Below, in pieces: positions 1-8,416 of a DNA stretch of 64,000 nucleotides. The notes below the pieces were generated by a model. That model made no database searches. It saw nothing but the letters and a program-made list of their open reading frames with translations, and was not told where the DNA came from. The stretch lies in contig NZ_AP022612.1 in the NCBI RefSeq assembly GCF_010729895.1, forward strand, positions 930,001 through 994,000. Direction: 5' to 3'. The position numbers and the translations under genes are program-made. How positions within the stretch are numbered: position 1 is the stretch's first letter; the number at the start of each line of letters is the position of its first letter. The stretch comes from Mycolicibacterium confluentis (GTDB taxonomy: Bacteria; Actinomycetota; Actinomycetes; Mycobacteriales; Mycobacteriaceae).

Positions 1-111
1 TTTGCCGACCCCATCGGGCCCGGTCACGACGGCGCCGGGACGCCTCGCCACCGCCGCCGCGAGCTGCTCGAGGACGTCGGCGTGCTGCGGGACGCTCCAG
101 TGCATCGGCAC
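1..111 (-). CDS. N-terminus of a P-loop ATP-binding protein (cut by window start)
   Basis: Only the first 37 codons are inside the window; the gene runs off the left edge. The translation begins MPMHWSVPQHADVLEQL and ends in GPDGVGK, a Walker A loop at residues 31-37, so the protein should bind ATP or GTP. By position it would match the Rv1204c-type protein that lies divergent from the LOG gene in M. tuberculosis, but 37 residues cannot prove that. The GTG at 111 is preferred to the ATG at 105 because a TAGGAT hexamer lies exactly 6 nt upstream of the GTG, as in many other genes here. Confidence 0.6.
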   Translation of the reverse strand, partial: MPMHWSVPQHADVLEQLAAAVARRPGAVVTGPDGVGK

Positions 112-117
112 GGCCGG

Positions 118-123
118 ATCCTA
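118..123 (-). promoter_or_regulatory. Putative -10 (TAGGAT) of the left-edge P-loop gene
   Basis: TAGGAT on the minus strand fits the mycobacterial TANNNT -10 and ends 6 nt before the GTG, so transcription would start on the start codon (leaderless). No clear -35 is seen. Confidence 0.4.
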
Positions 124-160
124 TGACCCGGGCGGCGGGGCTGACCGGGTTAGCGCCAAA

Positions 161-166
161 TACGCT
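161..166 (+). promoter_or_regulatory. Putative -10 (TACGCT) of the LOG gene
   Basis: TACGCT lies 8 nt before the ATG at 175. No Shine-Dalgarno sequence is seen, so a leaderless or nearly leaderless transcript is inferred. Confidence 0.35.
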
Positions 167-174
167 CGGGTGTC

Positions 175-747
175 ATGCAGAACGAATGGGCCGTCTGTGT
201 GTACTGCGCCTCGGGGCCCACACATCCTGAACTGTTGGATCTGGCCACCCGGCTGGGCCGGGGGATTGCCGACCGGAACTGGACGCTGGTGTCGGGCGGC
301 GGCAACGTCTCGGCGATGGGAGCGGTGGCCGCGGCGGCGCGCTCGCGCGGTGGCCGCACCGTGGGGGTGATTCCGAAGGCGCTCGTGCACCGCGAGGTCG
401 CCGACGTCGAGGCCGACGACCTGATCGTCACCGACACCATGCGTCAGCGCAAACAGGTCATGGAGGACCACGCCGACGCCTTCATCACGCTGCCAGGCGG
501 CATCGGCACGCTCGAGGAGATGTTCGAGACCTGGACCGCCGGCTATCTGGGCATGCACACCAAACCCGTGGTGCTGCTCGACCCGGACGGGCACTATGAC
601 GGGCTGCTGTCGTGGTTGGACGGGCTCCTGGCAACGGGTTTCGTCGCCCAAGCGGCATTGGACCGGCTGCTGGTCGTGCGCGATATCGACGCGGCGCTGG
701 ATCTGTGCGCTCCCCGTCCGATACCACCGGTCTCGTCTCCCGGTTAG
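175..747 (+). CDS. LOG-family (TIGR00730) nucleotide phosphoribohydrolase
   Basis: This 190-residue Rossmann-fold protein belongs to the LOG family ('Lonely guy', lysine decarboxylase-like). Family members cleave cytokinin riboside 5'-monophosphates to free base and ribose 5-phosphate. The signature PGGIGTLEE is at about residues 106-114, with an upstream VSGGG loop at about 40-44 that binds phosphate. It corresponds in place and length to Rv1205 of M. tuberculosis. It lies just upstream of fadD6, and its stop codon overlaps the fadD6 -10 hexamer. The substrate in this organism cannot be read from sequence; nucleotide hydrolysis is the family role. Confidence 0.85.
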   Translation: MQNEWAVCVYCASGPTHPELLDLATRLGRGIADRNWTLVSGGGNVSAMGAVAAAARSRGGRTVGVIPKALVHREVADVEADDLIVTDTMRQRKQVMEDHADAFITLPGGIGTLEEMFETWTAGYLGMHTKPVVLLDPDGHYDGLLSWLDGLLATGFVAQAALDRLLVVRDIDAALDLCAPRPIPPVSSPG

Positions 748-750
748 GCT
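745..750 (+). promoter_or_regulatory. Putative -10 (TAGGCT) of fadD6
   Basis: TAGGCT ends 7 nt before the fadD6 ATG at 758 and shares its first three bases with the TAG stop of the upstream gene. There is no Shine-Dalgarno sequence in the gap, so the fadD6 message may be leaderless. Confidence 0.4.
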
Positions 751-757
751 CGACGGC

Positions 758-2539
758 ATGCCAGCGTCTGACTCTCGTGCTTCCGTCGGCCTCCTCGACA
801 TCGTTAGCCAGATCCCCGGCCTCCTGCTGGATGCGCCCGCGATCGTTCGCGGGGTCAGCACCGGGATGCTCGCGCGACCGACATCGAAAGCCTCCATCGG
901 CAAGGTCTTCCAGGACCGGGCGGCCAAGTACGCCAACCGGGTCTTCCTGAAGTTCGGCGACCAGCGGATCACGTACGCCGAGGCCAACGCCACCGCCAAC
1001 CGCTACGCGGCGGCCCTCGCGGCGCGCGGCGTCGGGCACGGCGACGTCGTGGGCATCATGCTGAGGAACTCACCGAATGCGGTGCTCGCGATGCTGGCCA
1101 CGGTCAAGTGCGGGGCCGTGGCGGGGATGCTCAACTACCACCAGCGCGGCGACGTCCTCGCACACAGCGTCGGACTTCTGGGGGCCAAGGTCATCCTGTC
1201 CGAGACCGACCTCGTCGAGCACCTCAGCGAATCCGCCGAACTCGAGCCCGGCGTGGTGGTGACCATCGAGGAGTTCGAGAAGTCCGCGGCGACCGCGCCG
1301 ACGGGCAACCCGGCGTCGGCGTCGGCGGTGTTGGCGAAGGACACCGCGTTCTACATCTTCACCTCAGGCACCACCGGCAACCCCAAGGCCAGCGTCATGA
1401 CGCACTTCCGCTGGCTGCGCGCGCTGGCCGGGTTCGGCGGACTTGGCCTGCGACTGCGGGCCGACGACACGCTCTATTCGTGCCTGCCGCTCTATCACAA
1501 CAATGCTCTGACGGTCGCGTTGTCGTCGGTGATCAACGCCGGTGCCACGCTTGCCATCGGCGAGAAGTTCTCGGCGTCGCGGTTCTGGGACGACGTGATC
1601 CGTTACGACGCGACGGCGTTCATCTACATCGGCGAGTTGTGCCGGTACCTGCTCAACCAGCCCGAGAAGCCGACCGACCGGCAGCACAGGGTCCGGTTGA
1701 TCGCGGGTAACGGCCTGCGGCCCGAGATCTGGGACGAGTTCACCACGCGGTTCGGGATCAAGCGGGTGTGCGAGTTCTACGCCGCCAGCGAGGGCAACAC
1801 CGCGTTCATCAACATCTTCAACGTCTCGAAGAGCACGGGTGTCAGCCCGATGCCGTTCCTGGCCTACGTCGAATACGACACCGACACAGGCGAACCCAAG
1901 CGCGACGAGAACGGGCGGGTGCGCAAGGTGGGTGCGGGCGAACCGGGTCTGCTGATCAGCCCCGTCAACCGACTGTCGCCGTTCGACGGCTACACCGACC
2001 CGACGGCCAGCGAGAAGAAGTTGATTCGCAACGCCTTCCGGGACGGCGACGTGTGGTTCAACACCGGTGACGTGATGAAGCCGCAGGGCCTGGGGCATGC
2101 CGCATTCGGCGACCGCCTCGGCGACACCTTCCGCTGGAAGGGTGAGAACGTCGCGACGACCGAGGTCGAGGCGGCACTGGCCGCTGATCCTCAGGTCGAG
2201 GAGTGCACGGTCTTCGGCGTGGAGGTGCCGAACACCGGCGGGCGCGCGGGCATGGCCGCGGTCAAGGTCCGCGAGGGGTGTGAGTTCGACGGAGTGGAAC
2301 TGGCCGAGACGCTGTACAGCAGGCTGCCCAGTTACGCGGTGCCGCTGTTCGTTCGGATCGTGGACTCGCTCGAGCACACCACCACGTTCAAGAGTCGCAA
2401 GGTGGATCTGCGCGACGAGGCCTACGGGTCACACGTCGAGGACCCGCTGTTCGTGCTCGCCGGTCGGCGTGAGGGCTTCATCCCTTTTCACGATGCGTAC
2501 CCCAGCGAGGTCGCGAGCGGGGAGCGTCCGAAGGGCTGA
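758..2539 (+). CDS. fadD6: Fatty-acyl-CoA synthetase FadD6
   Basis: This 593-residue adenylate-forming enzyme activates long-chain fatty acids to acyl-CoA through an acyl-AMP intermediate. The AMP-binding P-loop FYIFTSGTTGNPKAS is at residues 198-212. The motif FNTGDVM followed by a GDR and RWKGENVATTEVE block lies at about residues 430-470, typical of the FATP/very-long-chain acyl-CoA synthetase branch. Length and order match M. tuberculosis Rv1206 (597 aa). An open frame continues upstream to 596, but that part overlaps the LOG gene; the ATG at 758 with a TAGGCT hexamer 7 nt upstream is the better start. Confidence 0.92.
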   Translation: MPASDSRASVGLLDIVSQIPGLLLDAPAIVRGVSTGMLARPTSKASIGKVFQDRAAKYANRVFLKFGDQRITYAEANATANRYAAALAARGVGHGDVVGIMLRNSPNAVLAMLATVKCGAVAGMLNYHQRGDVLAHSVGLLGAKVILSETDLVEHLSESAELEPGVVVTIEEFEKSAATAPTGNPASASAVLAKDTAFYIFTSGTTGNPKASVMTHFRWLRALAGFGGLGLRLRADDTLYSCLPLYHNNALTVALSSVINAGATLAIGEKFSASRFWDDVIRYDATAFIYIGELCRYLLNQPEKPTDRQHRVRLIAGNGLRPEIWDEFTTRFGIKRVCEFYAASEGNTAFINIFNVSKSTGVSPMPFLAYVEYDTDTGEPKRDENGRVRKVGAGEPGLLISPVNRLSPFDGYTDPTASEKKLIRNAFRDGDVWFNTGDVMKPQGLGHAAFGDRLGDTFRWKGENVATTEVEAALAADPQVEECTVFGVEVPNTGGRAGMAAVKVREGCEFDGVELAETLYSRLPSYAVPLFVRIVDSLEHTTTFKSRKVDLRDEAYGSHVEDPLFVLAGRREGFIPFHDAYPSEVASGERPKG

Positions 2540-2683
2540 TGGTTCTGCTGCGCCGAGATCGACACCAGGGCTGTGAAGCTGGTGAGGCAACGACCCGTGT
2601 GTCGAACTCGCGGCAGATCTGCTGTCCGCACTGCTCAGAGGCTATATCCGGATCAGTCGACCCGACCGGTGAACGCGGCCATC

Positions 2684-2689
2684 TAGCCT
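2684..2689 (+). promoter_or_regulatory. Putative -10 (TAGCCT) of folP2-gpgS
   Basis: TAGCCT ends 6 nt before the GTG start at 2696, supporting a leaderless folP2-gpgS message. The 156 bp between fadD6 and this gene shows no other clear signal. Confidence 0.45.
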
Positions 2690-2695
2690 GGAGTC

Positions 2696-3571
2696 GTGCA
2701 GTCGACGTTCTTGGGTAGGCCGGTGGCCAGCGATCGGGCGCTGATCATGGCGATCGTCAACCGCACGCCCGACTCCTTCTACGACCGCGGCGCGACGTTC
2801 ACCGACGGCGCCGCCAAGGCCGCGGTGCACCGCGTCATCGAGGAGGGCGCTGACGTCATCGACATCGGCGGAGTCAAGGCCGGTCCCGGTCAGCAGGTCG
2901 ACGCCGACGAGGAGACCGCCCGCGTCGTGCCGTTCATCGAATGGGTGCGCGCGGAGTATCCCGACCAGTTGATCAGCGTCGACACCTGGCGCGCCAGTGT
3001 GGCCAAGCTGGCCTGCGCGGCGGGCGCGGATCTGATCAACGACACGTGGGCCGGCGCTGACCCCGGCCTGCCCGAGGTGGCCGCCGAGTTCGGCGCAGGG
3101 CTGGTTTGCTCCCACACCGGGGGAGCGGTCCCGCGGACCCGGCCTTTCCGTGTCAACTACGGCACCAGCACCCACGGCGTCGTCGACGACGTGATCCACG
3201 AGGTGACGTCGGCAGCCGAGAAGGCCGTTGCTGCGGGCGTGGCTCGGGACGCGATTCTGATCGATCCGACCCACGATTTCGGCAAGAACACTTACCACAG
3301 TCTTAGTTTGTTGCGGCACGTAAAAGAGCTTGTTAACACTGGATGGCCGGTCCTGATGGCCCTGAGCAACAAGGATTTTGTCGGGGAGACTCTGGGTGTG
3401 GGACTGACCGAACGCCTCGAGGGAACCCTGGCCGCCACCGCGTTGGCGGCGGCCGACGGTGCCCGAATGTTCCGGGTGCACGAGGTCGGATCCACTCGGC
3501 GCGTACTCGACATGGTCGCGTCGATCCAAGGCGTGCGTCCACCGACGCGCACGGTGAGGGGATTGGCATGA
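2696..3571 (+). CDS. folP2: FolP2, dihydropteroate synthase paralogue
   Basis: This 291-residue TIM-barrel protein is of the dihydropteroate synthase family. The family signature appears as NRTPDSFYDRG at about residues 21-31, where classical enzymes have N-V-TPDSFSDGG. IDIGGVKAGPG (about 59-69) replaces the usual DIGGESTRPG. These changes hit pterin- and sulfa-contacting loops, so synthesis of dihydropteroate is doubtful; the M. tuberculosis FolP2 is reported not to act as DHPS. The gene overlaps gpgS by ATGA (3568-3571), so the two are translationally coupled, which suggests a role beside methylglucose lipopolysaccharide synthesis. The GTG start is supported by a -10 hexamer 6 nt upstream. 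Confidence 0.88.
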   Translation: MQSTFLGRPVASDRALIMAIVNRTPDSFYDRGATFTDGAAKAAVHRVIEEGADVIDIGGVKAGPGQQVDADEETARVVPFIEWVRAEYPDQLISVDTWRASVAKLACAAGADLINDTWAGADPGLPEVAAEFGAGLVCSHTGGAVPRTRPFRVNYGTSTHGVVDDVIHEVTSAAEKAVAAGVARDAILIDPTHDFGKNTYHSLSLLRHVKELVNTGWPVLMALSNKDFVGETLGVGLTERLEGTLAATALAAADGARMFRVHEVGSTRRVLDMVASIQGVRPPTRTVRGLA

Positions 3572-4512
3572 CGACACTTCCTGACCTGTCCACCGAGAAC
3601 ACGGTTCCCGGCTACTCGTGGTTGTCCGACCACAGCTGGAACCGGCCGACGTGGACAGTGGCTGAGCTCGAGGCCGCCAAAGCCGGTCGCACCATCTCAG
3701 TGGTGCTGCCCGCACTGAACGAGGAGGAGACCGTCGCCTCCGTCATCGACACCATCTCCCCGATGGTCGGCGGACTGGTCGACGAACTGATCGTGCTGGA
3801 CTCCGGGTCCACCGACGACACCGAGATCCGCGCCATCGCCGCGGGGGCGCGCGTCGTCAGCCGCGAACAGGCCCTTCCCGAGGTGCCGCCGCAGCCCGGC
3901 AAGGGTGAGGTGCTGTGGCGGTCACTTGCCGCCGCCACCGGCGACATCATCGTGTTCGTCGACTCCGACCTCATCGATCCCGACCCGATGTTCGTGCCGC
4001 GCCTCGTCGGCCCGATCCTGACCGGCGACGGCATCCACCTGGTGAAGGGCTTCTACCGGCGCCCGCTGAAGGTCAGCGGCGCCGAGGACGCCAACGGTGG
4101 CGGCCGGGTCACCCAACTGGTCGCGCGCCCGCTGCTGGCGTCACTACGACCCGAACTGGGGTGTGTGCTGCAGCCGCTCGGCGGTGAGTACGCCGGCACC
4201 CGCGAACTGCTCACCTCGGTGCCGTTCGCACCCGGCTACGGCGTGGAGATCGGACTGCTGATCGACACGTACGACAGGCTCGGTCTCGACGCCATCGCTC
4301 AGGTGAACCTCGGTGTGCGCGTGCACCGCAACCGCCCGCTGACCGAACTGGCGTCCATGAGCCGCCAGATCATCGCGACCATGCTGCAACGCTGCGACTT
4401 TCCCGACTCGGGTGTGGGCGTGACGCAGTTCTTCGCCGACGGCGACGACTTCACGCCGCGGATCTCCAAGGTGACGCTGGAGGACCGGCCGCCGATGAAC
4501 ACCCTTCGTTAG
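3568..4512 (+). CDS. gpgS: Glucosyl-3-phosphoglycerate synthase GpgS
   Basis: This 314-residue GT-A glycosyltransferase transfers glucose from NDP-glucose to 3-phosphoglycerate, the first step of methylglucose lipopolysaccharide synthesis. ISVVLPALNEEETV (about residues 38-51) starts the nucleotide-binding fold. The metal-binding DSD triad sits at about residues 131-133 in FVDSDLIDPDP. Length and sequence fit the Rv1208 enzyme (324 aa). A longer open frame begins at 3343 inside folP2, but the ATG at 3568, overlapping the folP2 stop as ATGA, is the natural start. The following gene begins 46 bp downstream. Confidence 0.92.
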   Translation: MTTLPDLSTENTVPGYSWLSDHSWNRPTWTVAELEAAKAGRTISVVLPALNEEETVASVIDTISPMVGGLVDELIVLDSGSTDDTEIRAIAAGARVVSREQALPEVPPQPGKGEVLWRSLAAATGDIIVFVDSDLIDPDPMFVPRLVGPILTGDGIHLVKGFYRRPLKVSGAEDANGGGRVTQLVARPLLASLRPELGCVLQPLGGEYAGTRELLTSVPFAPGYGVEIGLLIDTYDRLGLDAIAQVNLGVRVHRNRPLTELASMSRQIIATMLQRCDFPDSGVGVTQFFADGDDFTPRISKVTLEDRPPMNTLR

Positions 4513-4558
4513 CGGTGCCCCGCCCGATCTGTCACACCCATCGGGCAGTATCGAACCC

Positions 4559-4918
4559 GTGACCATGGTTCTGCTCTATCTGGTGGTTCTCGTCCTGGTT
4601 GCGGTGGTGCTCTTCGGTGTGGCCAGCGTGCTGTTCGGCCGCGGCGAGCAGCTTCCGCCGCTGCCTCGCGGCACGACGGCCACGGTGCTGCCCGCCTCGG
4701 GCGTCACCGGCGCCGACGTGGAACGGGTCAAGTTCGCCCAGACCCTGCGCGGTTACAAGACCAGCGAAGTGGACTGGGTGCTCGACCGTCTCGGCGCCGA
4801 GTTGGACTCGCTGCGTGGTGAGCTCGCGACGCTGCGCGGGGTCACCGACACACCGTCGCCCGACGAGGACGTCGACGAGATCTCCGCGGAAGCGTCGTCG
4901 CGTCAGGACGCCCCGTGA
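4559..4918 (+). CDS. DivIVA-domain membrane protein (Rv1209-like)
   Basis: This 119-residue protein has one N-terminal membrane segment (about residues 3-25, LYLVVLVLVAVVLFGVASV). A short DivIVA-like motif, VKFAQTLRGYKTSEVDWVLD, follows at about residues 57-76, and then a predicted coiled coil rich in Leu and Glu. The C-terminus is acidic. DivIVA motifs typically mediate polar localisation or membrane-associated assembly; what it assembles here is unknown. GTG at 4559 is used; the ATG at 4565 is an alternative. The stop overlaps the glycosylase start by four bases (4915-4918), so the two are probably cotranslated. Confidence 0.82.
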   Translation: MTMVLLYLVVLVLVAVVLFGVASVLFGRGEQLPPLPRGTTATVLPASGVTGADVERVKFAQTLRGYKTSEVDWVLDRLGAELDSLRGELATLRGVTDTPSPDEDVDEISAEASSRQDAP

Positions 4919-5475
4919 CCGTCGAGGCCGACACCCGCGTCCGCTGCGGTTGGGCTGAGGGCTCCGACCTCTACCGGGACTACCACGACCAGGAGTGGGG
5001 TCAGCCGTTGCGCGGGGCCGTGCCGCTGTTCGAGCGGATGACTCTCGAGGCGTTCCAGAGCGGCCTGTCGTGGCTGATCATCCTGCGCAAGCGGGACAAC
5101 TTCCGAGCCGCGTTCAACGGGTTCGACATCGCGACCGTCGCCGAGTACGACGAGTCCGATGTGGCGCGGCTGATGGCGGATGCGGGCATCGTGCGCAACC
5201 GCGCGAAGATCGACGCGACCATCGCCAACGCCCGAGCCGTGGCCGAACTCGACGTCGACCTGTCCGACCTGTTGTGGTCGTTCGCGCCGCCATCGCGGGC
5301 GCGGCCCAAGACCATGGCCGACGTGCCGGCCACCAGCCCGGAATCGGTAGCGATGGCCAAGGAGCTCAAGCGGCGCGGCTTCCGATTCGTCGGTCCCACC
5401 ACCGCTTACGCGCTGATGCAGGCCACCGGAATGGTCGACGATCACCTCGCGACCTGCTGGGTTCCGGGCCGCTGA
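4915..5475 (+). CDS. tagA: DNA-3-methyladenine glycosylase I
   Basis: This 186-residue protein removes 3-methyladenine from alkylated DNA, starting base-excision repair. The Tag zinc snap is visible: C11 in RCGW, H24 in DYHDQEWG, and a C-terminal H and C in DDHLATCW (about residues 171-181). The family core DQEWGQPL and a long all-helical body match in order. It starts with GTG overlapping the previous stop as GTGA. Rv1210 occupies the same position in M. tuberculosis. Family function is well supported. Confidence 0.93.
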   Translation: MTVEADTRVRCGWAEGSDLYRDYHDQEWGQPLRGAVPLFERMTLEAFQSGLSWLIILRKRDNFRAAFNGFDIATVAEYDESDVARLMADAGIVRNRAKIDATIANARAVAELDVDLSDLLWSFAPPSRARPKTMADVPATSPESVAMAKELKRRGFRFVGPTTAYALMQATGMVDDHLATCWVPGR

Positions 5476-5602
5476 ACGCGCCTAACGGACGGGTCTTGCA
5501 CACGTCGAGCCACCGATAAGGAACAATGGGCACCGTGAACCGGCAGTTCGCGCCGAATCGGGCCGCAACGCCGGACCAGCGCAGATGTGGAGGGAGCACT
5601 CG

Positions 5603-5770
5603 ATGGCGGCCATGAAGCCCCGGACCGGTGACGGTCCGCTGGAAGCAACCAAAGAGGGGCGCGGCATCGTGATGAGGGTTCCACTCGAAGGAGGTGGCCG
5701 TCTCGTCGTCGAACTGACACCCGACGAAGCGGCTGCGCTGGGCGACGAACTAAAGAACGTCACAAGCTGA
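5603..5770 (+). CDS. Small DUF3117 protein (Rv1211-like)
   Basis: This 55-residue protein begins MAAMKPRTGDGPLEATKEGR and belongs to the small actinobacterial DUF3117 family of unknown function. The frame is open upstream to 5585, but the ATG at 5603 follows a GGAGGGA Shine-Dalgarno at 5590-5596 and matches the usual family N-terminus. The rest is short beta-like sequence (VMRVPLEGGGRLVVEL) ending in a helix (PDEAAALGDELKNV). It is convergent with glgM, with a strong hairpin between them. Confidence 0.85.
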   Translation: MAAMKPRTGDGPLEATKEGRGIVMRVPLEGGGRLVVELTPDEAAALGDELKNVTS

Positions 5771-5778
5771 TCCGCCAC

Positions 5779-5809
5779 GTCAGCCGGACCAGCGTTGCGT
5801 CCGGCTGAC
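5779..5809. terminator. Bidirectional hairpin between DUF3117 gene and glgM
   Basis: GTCAGCCGGAC and GTCCGGCTGAC form a perfect 11-bp stem with a 9-nt loop. It lies between two convergent genes and touches the glgM stop codon, so it can terminate both. No U-tract follows, as is common in mycobacteria. Confidence 0.65.
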
Positions 5810-6972
5810 TAGGCCGACACCTTGCGATAGATCTCCAGGGTCTGCTCGGCGATGTGGGCCCAGGAGAACTCGTCGATGCAGCGCTGACGCCCGGCCCGTC
5901 CGAAGGCAGCCGCCTTGTCGGGGTCGGCGATCAGCGCGTTCACCGCGTCGGCGAGATCGGTCTCGAACGCCTGCGGCCGCGCCGCGTCGTAGTGCACGAG
6001 CGAGCCGGTCACCCCGTCGTTGACCACCTCGGGTATCCCGCCGACGTCTGACGCAACGACCGCGGTCGAGCACGCCATCGCCTCGAGATTGACGATGCCG
6101 AGCGGCTCGTACACCGACGGGCAGACGAAGACCGTCGCCGCGGACAGAATCCCGCGAATCTTCGCGATCGGCAGCATCTCCCGCACCCAGAACACTCCGG
6201 TGCGCGCAGCGGACAACTCCTGCACCGCATTCGACACCTCTGCGGCGATCTCCGGGGTGTCGGGCGCCCCCGCGCACAGCACCAACTGCACCTCGGGCGC
6301 GAAGCGATGTGCCGCCGCTACCAGATGCGCGACGCCCTTCTGGCGGGTGATCCGTCCGACGAACGCCACCACCGGCCGGGTCGGGTCCACACCGAGTTCG
6401 GCGAGCACCGAGTCTTCCGAATCCGCAGGGGTGGGATACCACACCGCGGTGTCGATCCCGTTCTTCACAACATGCACCCGGTTGGGGTCGAGAGCCGGGT
6501 AGACCCGAAGTACGTCCTCGCGCATCCCTGAACTGACTGCGATGACCGCGTCGGCCGCCTCCACTGCCGTGCGTTCCACCCACGACGAGACGCGGTAGCC
6601 GCCGCCGAGTTGTTCGGCCTTCCACGGCCGCAGCGGTTCCAGAGAATGCGCGGTCACCACATGCGGGACGCCATACAGCATCGCCGCGACGTGGCCGGCC
6701 ATGCCGGTGTACCACGTGTGCGAGTGCACGATGTCGGCTCCCGCGGCGCCGTTGGCCATCACCAGATCGGCCGACAGCGTCGACAGCGCGGCGTTGGCGC
6801 CCTGCAGCGCCGGATCGGGTTGAGCCACCGTCACGCCCGGACGTGGCGCACCCATGCAGTGCACGTCGACGTCGCACAGTCTGCGCAACTGGGCGACGAG
6901 TTCGGTCACGTGAACACCGGCGCCGCCGTAGACCTCCGGCGGATACTCCCGCGTCATCATCGCCACCCGCAT
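5809..6972 (-). CDS. glgM: GlgM, alpha-maltose-1-phosphate synthase (GT4)
   Basis: This 387-residue glycosyltransferase combines ADP-glucose with glucose 1-phosphate to give maltose 1-phosphate for alpha-glucan synthesis, as known for Rv1212c. It is a GT-B fold protein: the N-terminal glycine loop YGGAGVHVTELV is near residues 15-26 and the retaining EX7E motif EPLGIVNLE is near residues 290-300. An upstream in-frame extension to 7035 exists, but the ATG at 6972 gives the family length of 387 and has a -10 hexamer 6 nt upstream. It is divergent from glgC, which makes its ADP-glucose donor. Confidence 0.92.
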   Translation of the reverse strand: MRVAMMTREYPPEVYGGAGVHVTELVAQLRRLCDVDVHCMGAPRPGVTVAQPDPALQGANAALSTLSADLVMANGAAGADIVHSHTWYTGMAGHVAAMLYGVPHVVTAHSLEPLRPWKAEQLGGGYRVSSWVERTAVEAADAVIAVSSGMREDVLRVYPALDPNRVHVVKNGIDTAVWYPTPADSEDSVLAELGVDPTRPVVAFVGRITRQKGVAHLVAAAHRFAPEVQLVLCAGAPDTPEIAAEVSNAVQELSAARTGVFWVREMLPIAKIRGILSAATVFVCPSVYEPLGIVNLEAMACSTAVVASDVGGIPEVVNDGVTGSLVHYDAARPQAFETDLADAVNALIADPDKAAAFGRAGRQRCIDEFSWAHIAEQTLEIYRKVSA

Positions 6973-6978
6973 AGCGTC

Positions 6979-6984
6979 ACCGTA
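6979..6984 (-). promoter_or_regulatory. Putative -10 (TACGGT) of glgM
   Basis: TACGGT on the minus strand ends 6 nt before the glgM ATG, predicting a leaderless transcript and supporting the short start over the upstream extension. Confidence 0.45.
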
Positions 6985-7090
6985 GTGGTGCCGTGAAGTG
7001 TCCGCACCCCTGCCTCCGAACCGGGCGATATCCACTGTGCGACGGCGTACAAATCGGCGTTTGACCTAGCCGCATCAGGCCCTGTGCCGA

Positions 7091-7096
7091 TAGGTT
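7091..7096 (+). promoter_or_regulatory. Putative -10 (TAGGTT) of glgC
   Basis: TAGGTT ends 6 nt before the glgC ATG. A TTGACC lies at 7061-7066, but 24 nt is too far for a normal spacer. The 130-bp gap to glgM would hold both divergent promoters. Confidence 0.4.
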
Positions 7097-7102
7097 TGAG
7101 GG

Positions 7103-8317
7103 ATGAGGGAAGCGCCACATGTGCTGGGGATCGTCCTGGCGGGCGGGGAGGGCAAGCGCCTGTACCCATTGACGGCAGATCGCGCCAAGCCGGCGGTTCC
7201 CTTCGGTGGCGGTTACCGCCTGATCGACTTCGTGCTCTCCAACCTGGTGAACGCCCGATATCTGCGGATCTGCGTTCTGACGCAATACAAATCGCATTCG
7301 CTGGACCGGCACATTTCGCAGAACTGGCGGTTGTCGGGCTTGGCGGGGGAGTACATCACGCCGGTGCCGGCCCAGCAGCGTCTCGGGCCGCGCTGGTACA
7401 CCGGATCGGCCGACGCGATCTACCAGTCGCTGAACCTGATCTACGACGAGGATCCCGACTACATCGTCATCTTCGGTGCCGACCACGTGTACCGGATGGA
7501 TCCCGAGCAGATGGTGCAGCACCACATCGAGAGCGGTGCGGGCGCGACCGTGGCGGGTATCCGGGTTCCGCGCACCGAGGCGACCGCGTTCGGATGCATC
7601 GACGCCGACGATTCCGGCCGGATCCGGCAGTTCGTGGAGAAGCCGGCCGACCCGCCGGGCACCCCCGACGACCCCGAGCAGACGTTCGTCTCGATGGGCA
7701 ACTACATCTTCACCACCAAGGTGCTGATCGACGCGATCCGCGCCGACGCCGATGACGACCATTCCGATCACGACATGGGCGGCGACATCATCCCGCGCCT
7801 GGTGGCCGACGGCATGGCCTCGGTGTACGACTTCAGCAACAACGAGGTGCCCGGCGCCACCGAGCGCGATCACGGGTACTGGCGTGACGTCGGAACGCTC
7901 GACGCGTTCTACGACGCCCACATGGACCTGGTGTCGGTGCACCCGGTGTTCAACCTGTACAACAAGCGCTGGCCGATCCGCGGCGGCGCGGAGAACCTGG
8001 CGCCGGCGAAGTTCGTCAACGGCGGTTCGGCGCAGGAGTCGGTGGTCGGCGCGGGCAGCATCGTGTCGGCGGCGTCTGTGCGCAACTCGGTGTTGTCCTC
8101 CAACGTCGTGATCGACGACGGCGCGATCGTCGAGGGCAGCGTGCTGATGCCCGGTGTCCGGGTCGGCCGCGGTGCCGTGGTGCGCAAGGCGATCTTGGAC
8201 AAGAACGTGGTCGTCGGGCCCGGCGAGATGGTGGGCGTCGACCTGGAGAAGGACCGGGACCGGTTCGCGGTGAGTTCCGGCGGCGTGGTCGCAGTCGGCA
8301 AGGGCGTCTGGATCTGA
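7103..8317 (+). CDS. glgC: ADP-glucose pyrophosphorylase
   Basis: This 404-residue enzyme makes ADP-glucose from ATP and glucose 1-phosphate, the donor for GlgM and glucan synthesis. The N-terminal nucleotidyltransferase motif [20 protein letters not shown] (about residues 12-31) and the [10 protein letters not shown] block are intact. The C-terminal third has left-handed beta-helix hexapeptide character (residues about 300-385: [30 protein letters not shown]). Length equals Rv1213. It is divergent from glgM and convergent with a DUF4126 gene. Confidence 0.95.
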   Translation: MREAPHVLGIVLAGGEGKRLYPLTADRAKPAVPFGGGYRLIDFVLSNLVNARYLRICVLTQYKSHSLDRHISQNWRLSGLAGEYITPVPAQQRLGPRWYTGSADAIYQSLNLIYDEDPDYIVIFGADHVYRMDPEQMVQHHIESGAGATVAGIRVPRTEATAFGCIDADDSGRIRQFVEKPADPPGTPDDPEQTFVSMGNYIFTTKVLIDAIRADADDDHSDHDMGGDIIPRLVADGMASVYDFSNNEVPGATERDHGYWRDVGTLDAFYDAHMDLVSVHPVFNLYNKRWPIRGGAENLAPAKFVNGGSAQESVVGAGSIVSAASVRNSVLSSNVVIDDGAIVEGSVLMPGVRVGRGAVVRKAILDKNVVVGPGEMVGVDLEKDRDRFAVSSGGVVAVGKGVWI

Positions 8318-8324
8318 GCCCCTT

Positions 8325-8355
8325 CATCCGCGCGAGGTCGACGACAGGGCGGATG
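8325..8355. terminator. Weak hairpin downstream of glgC
   Basis: CATCCGC and GCGGATG form a perfect 7-bp stem with a 17-nt loop between convergent glgC and the DUF4126 gene. It is weaker than other terminators in the window. Confidence 0.3.
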
Positions 8356-8416
8356 CGGAGTCGGTGAACCCGGGGCACGGCAGGAACGTCTGCATGCCCG
8401 ACGGGGTACCCGCTTT

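Noticed and set aside
2..370. 122-codon plus-strand frame at the left edge
   Set aside because: It spans the start of the divergent P-loop gene and the LOG gene in the wrong frame and is Arg/Gly-rich.
5496..5522. Promoter TTGCAC with a downstream TAAGGA before the DUF3117 gene
   Set aside because: The -35 is fair but the spacing to any TANNNT is wrong; not strong enough to list.
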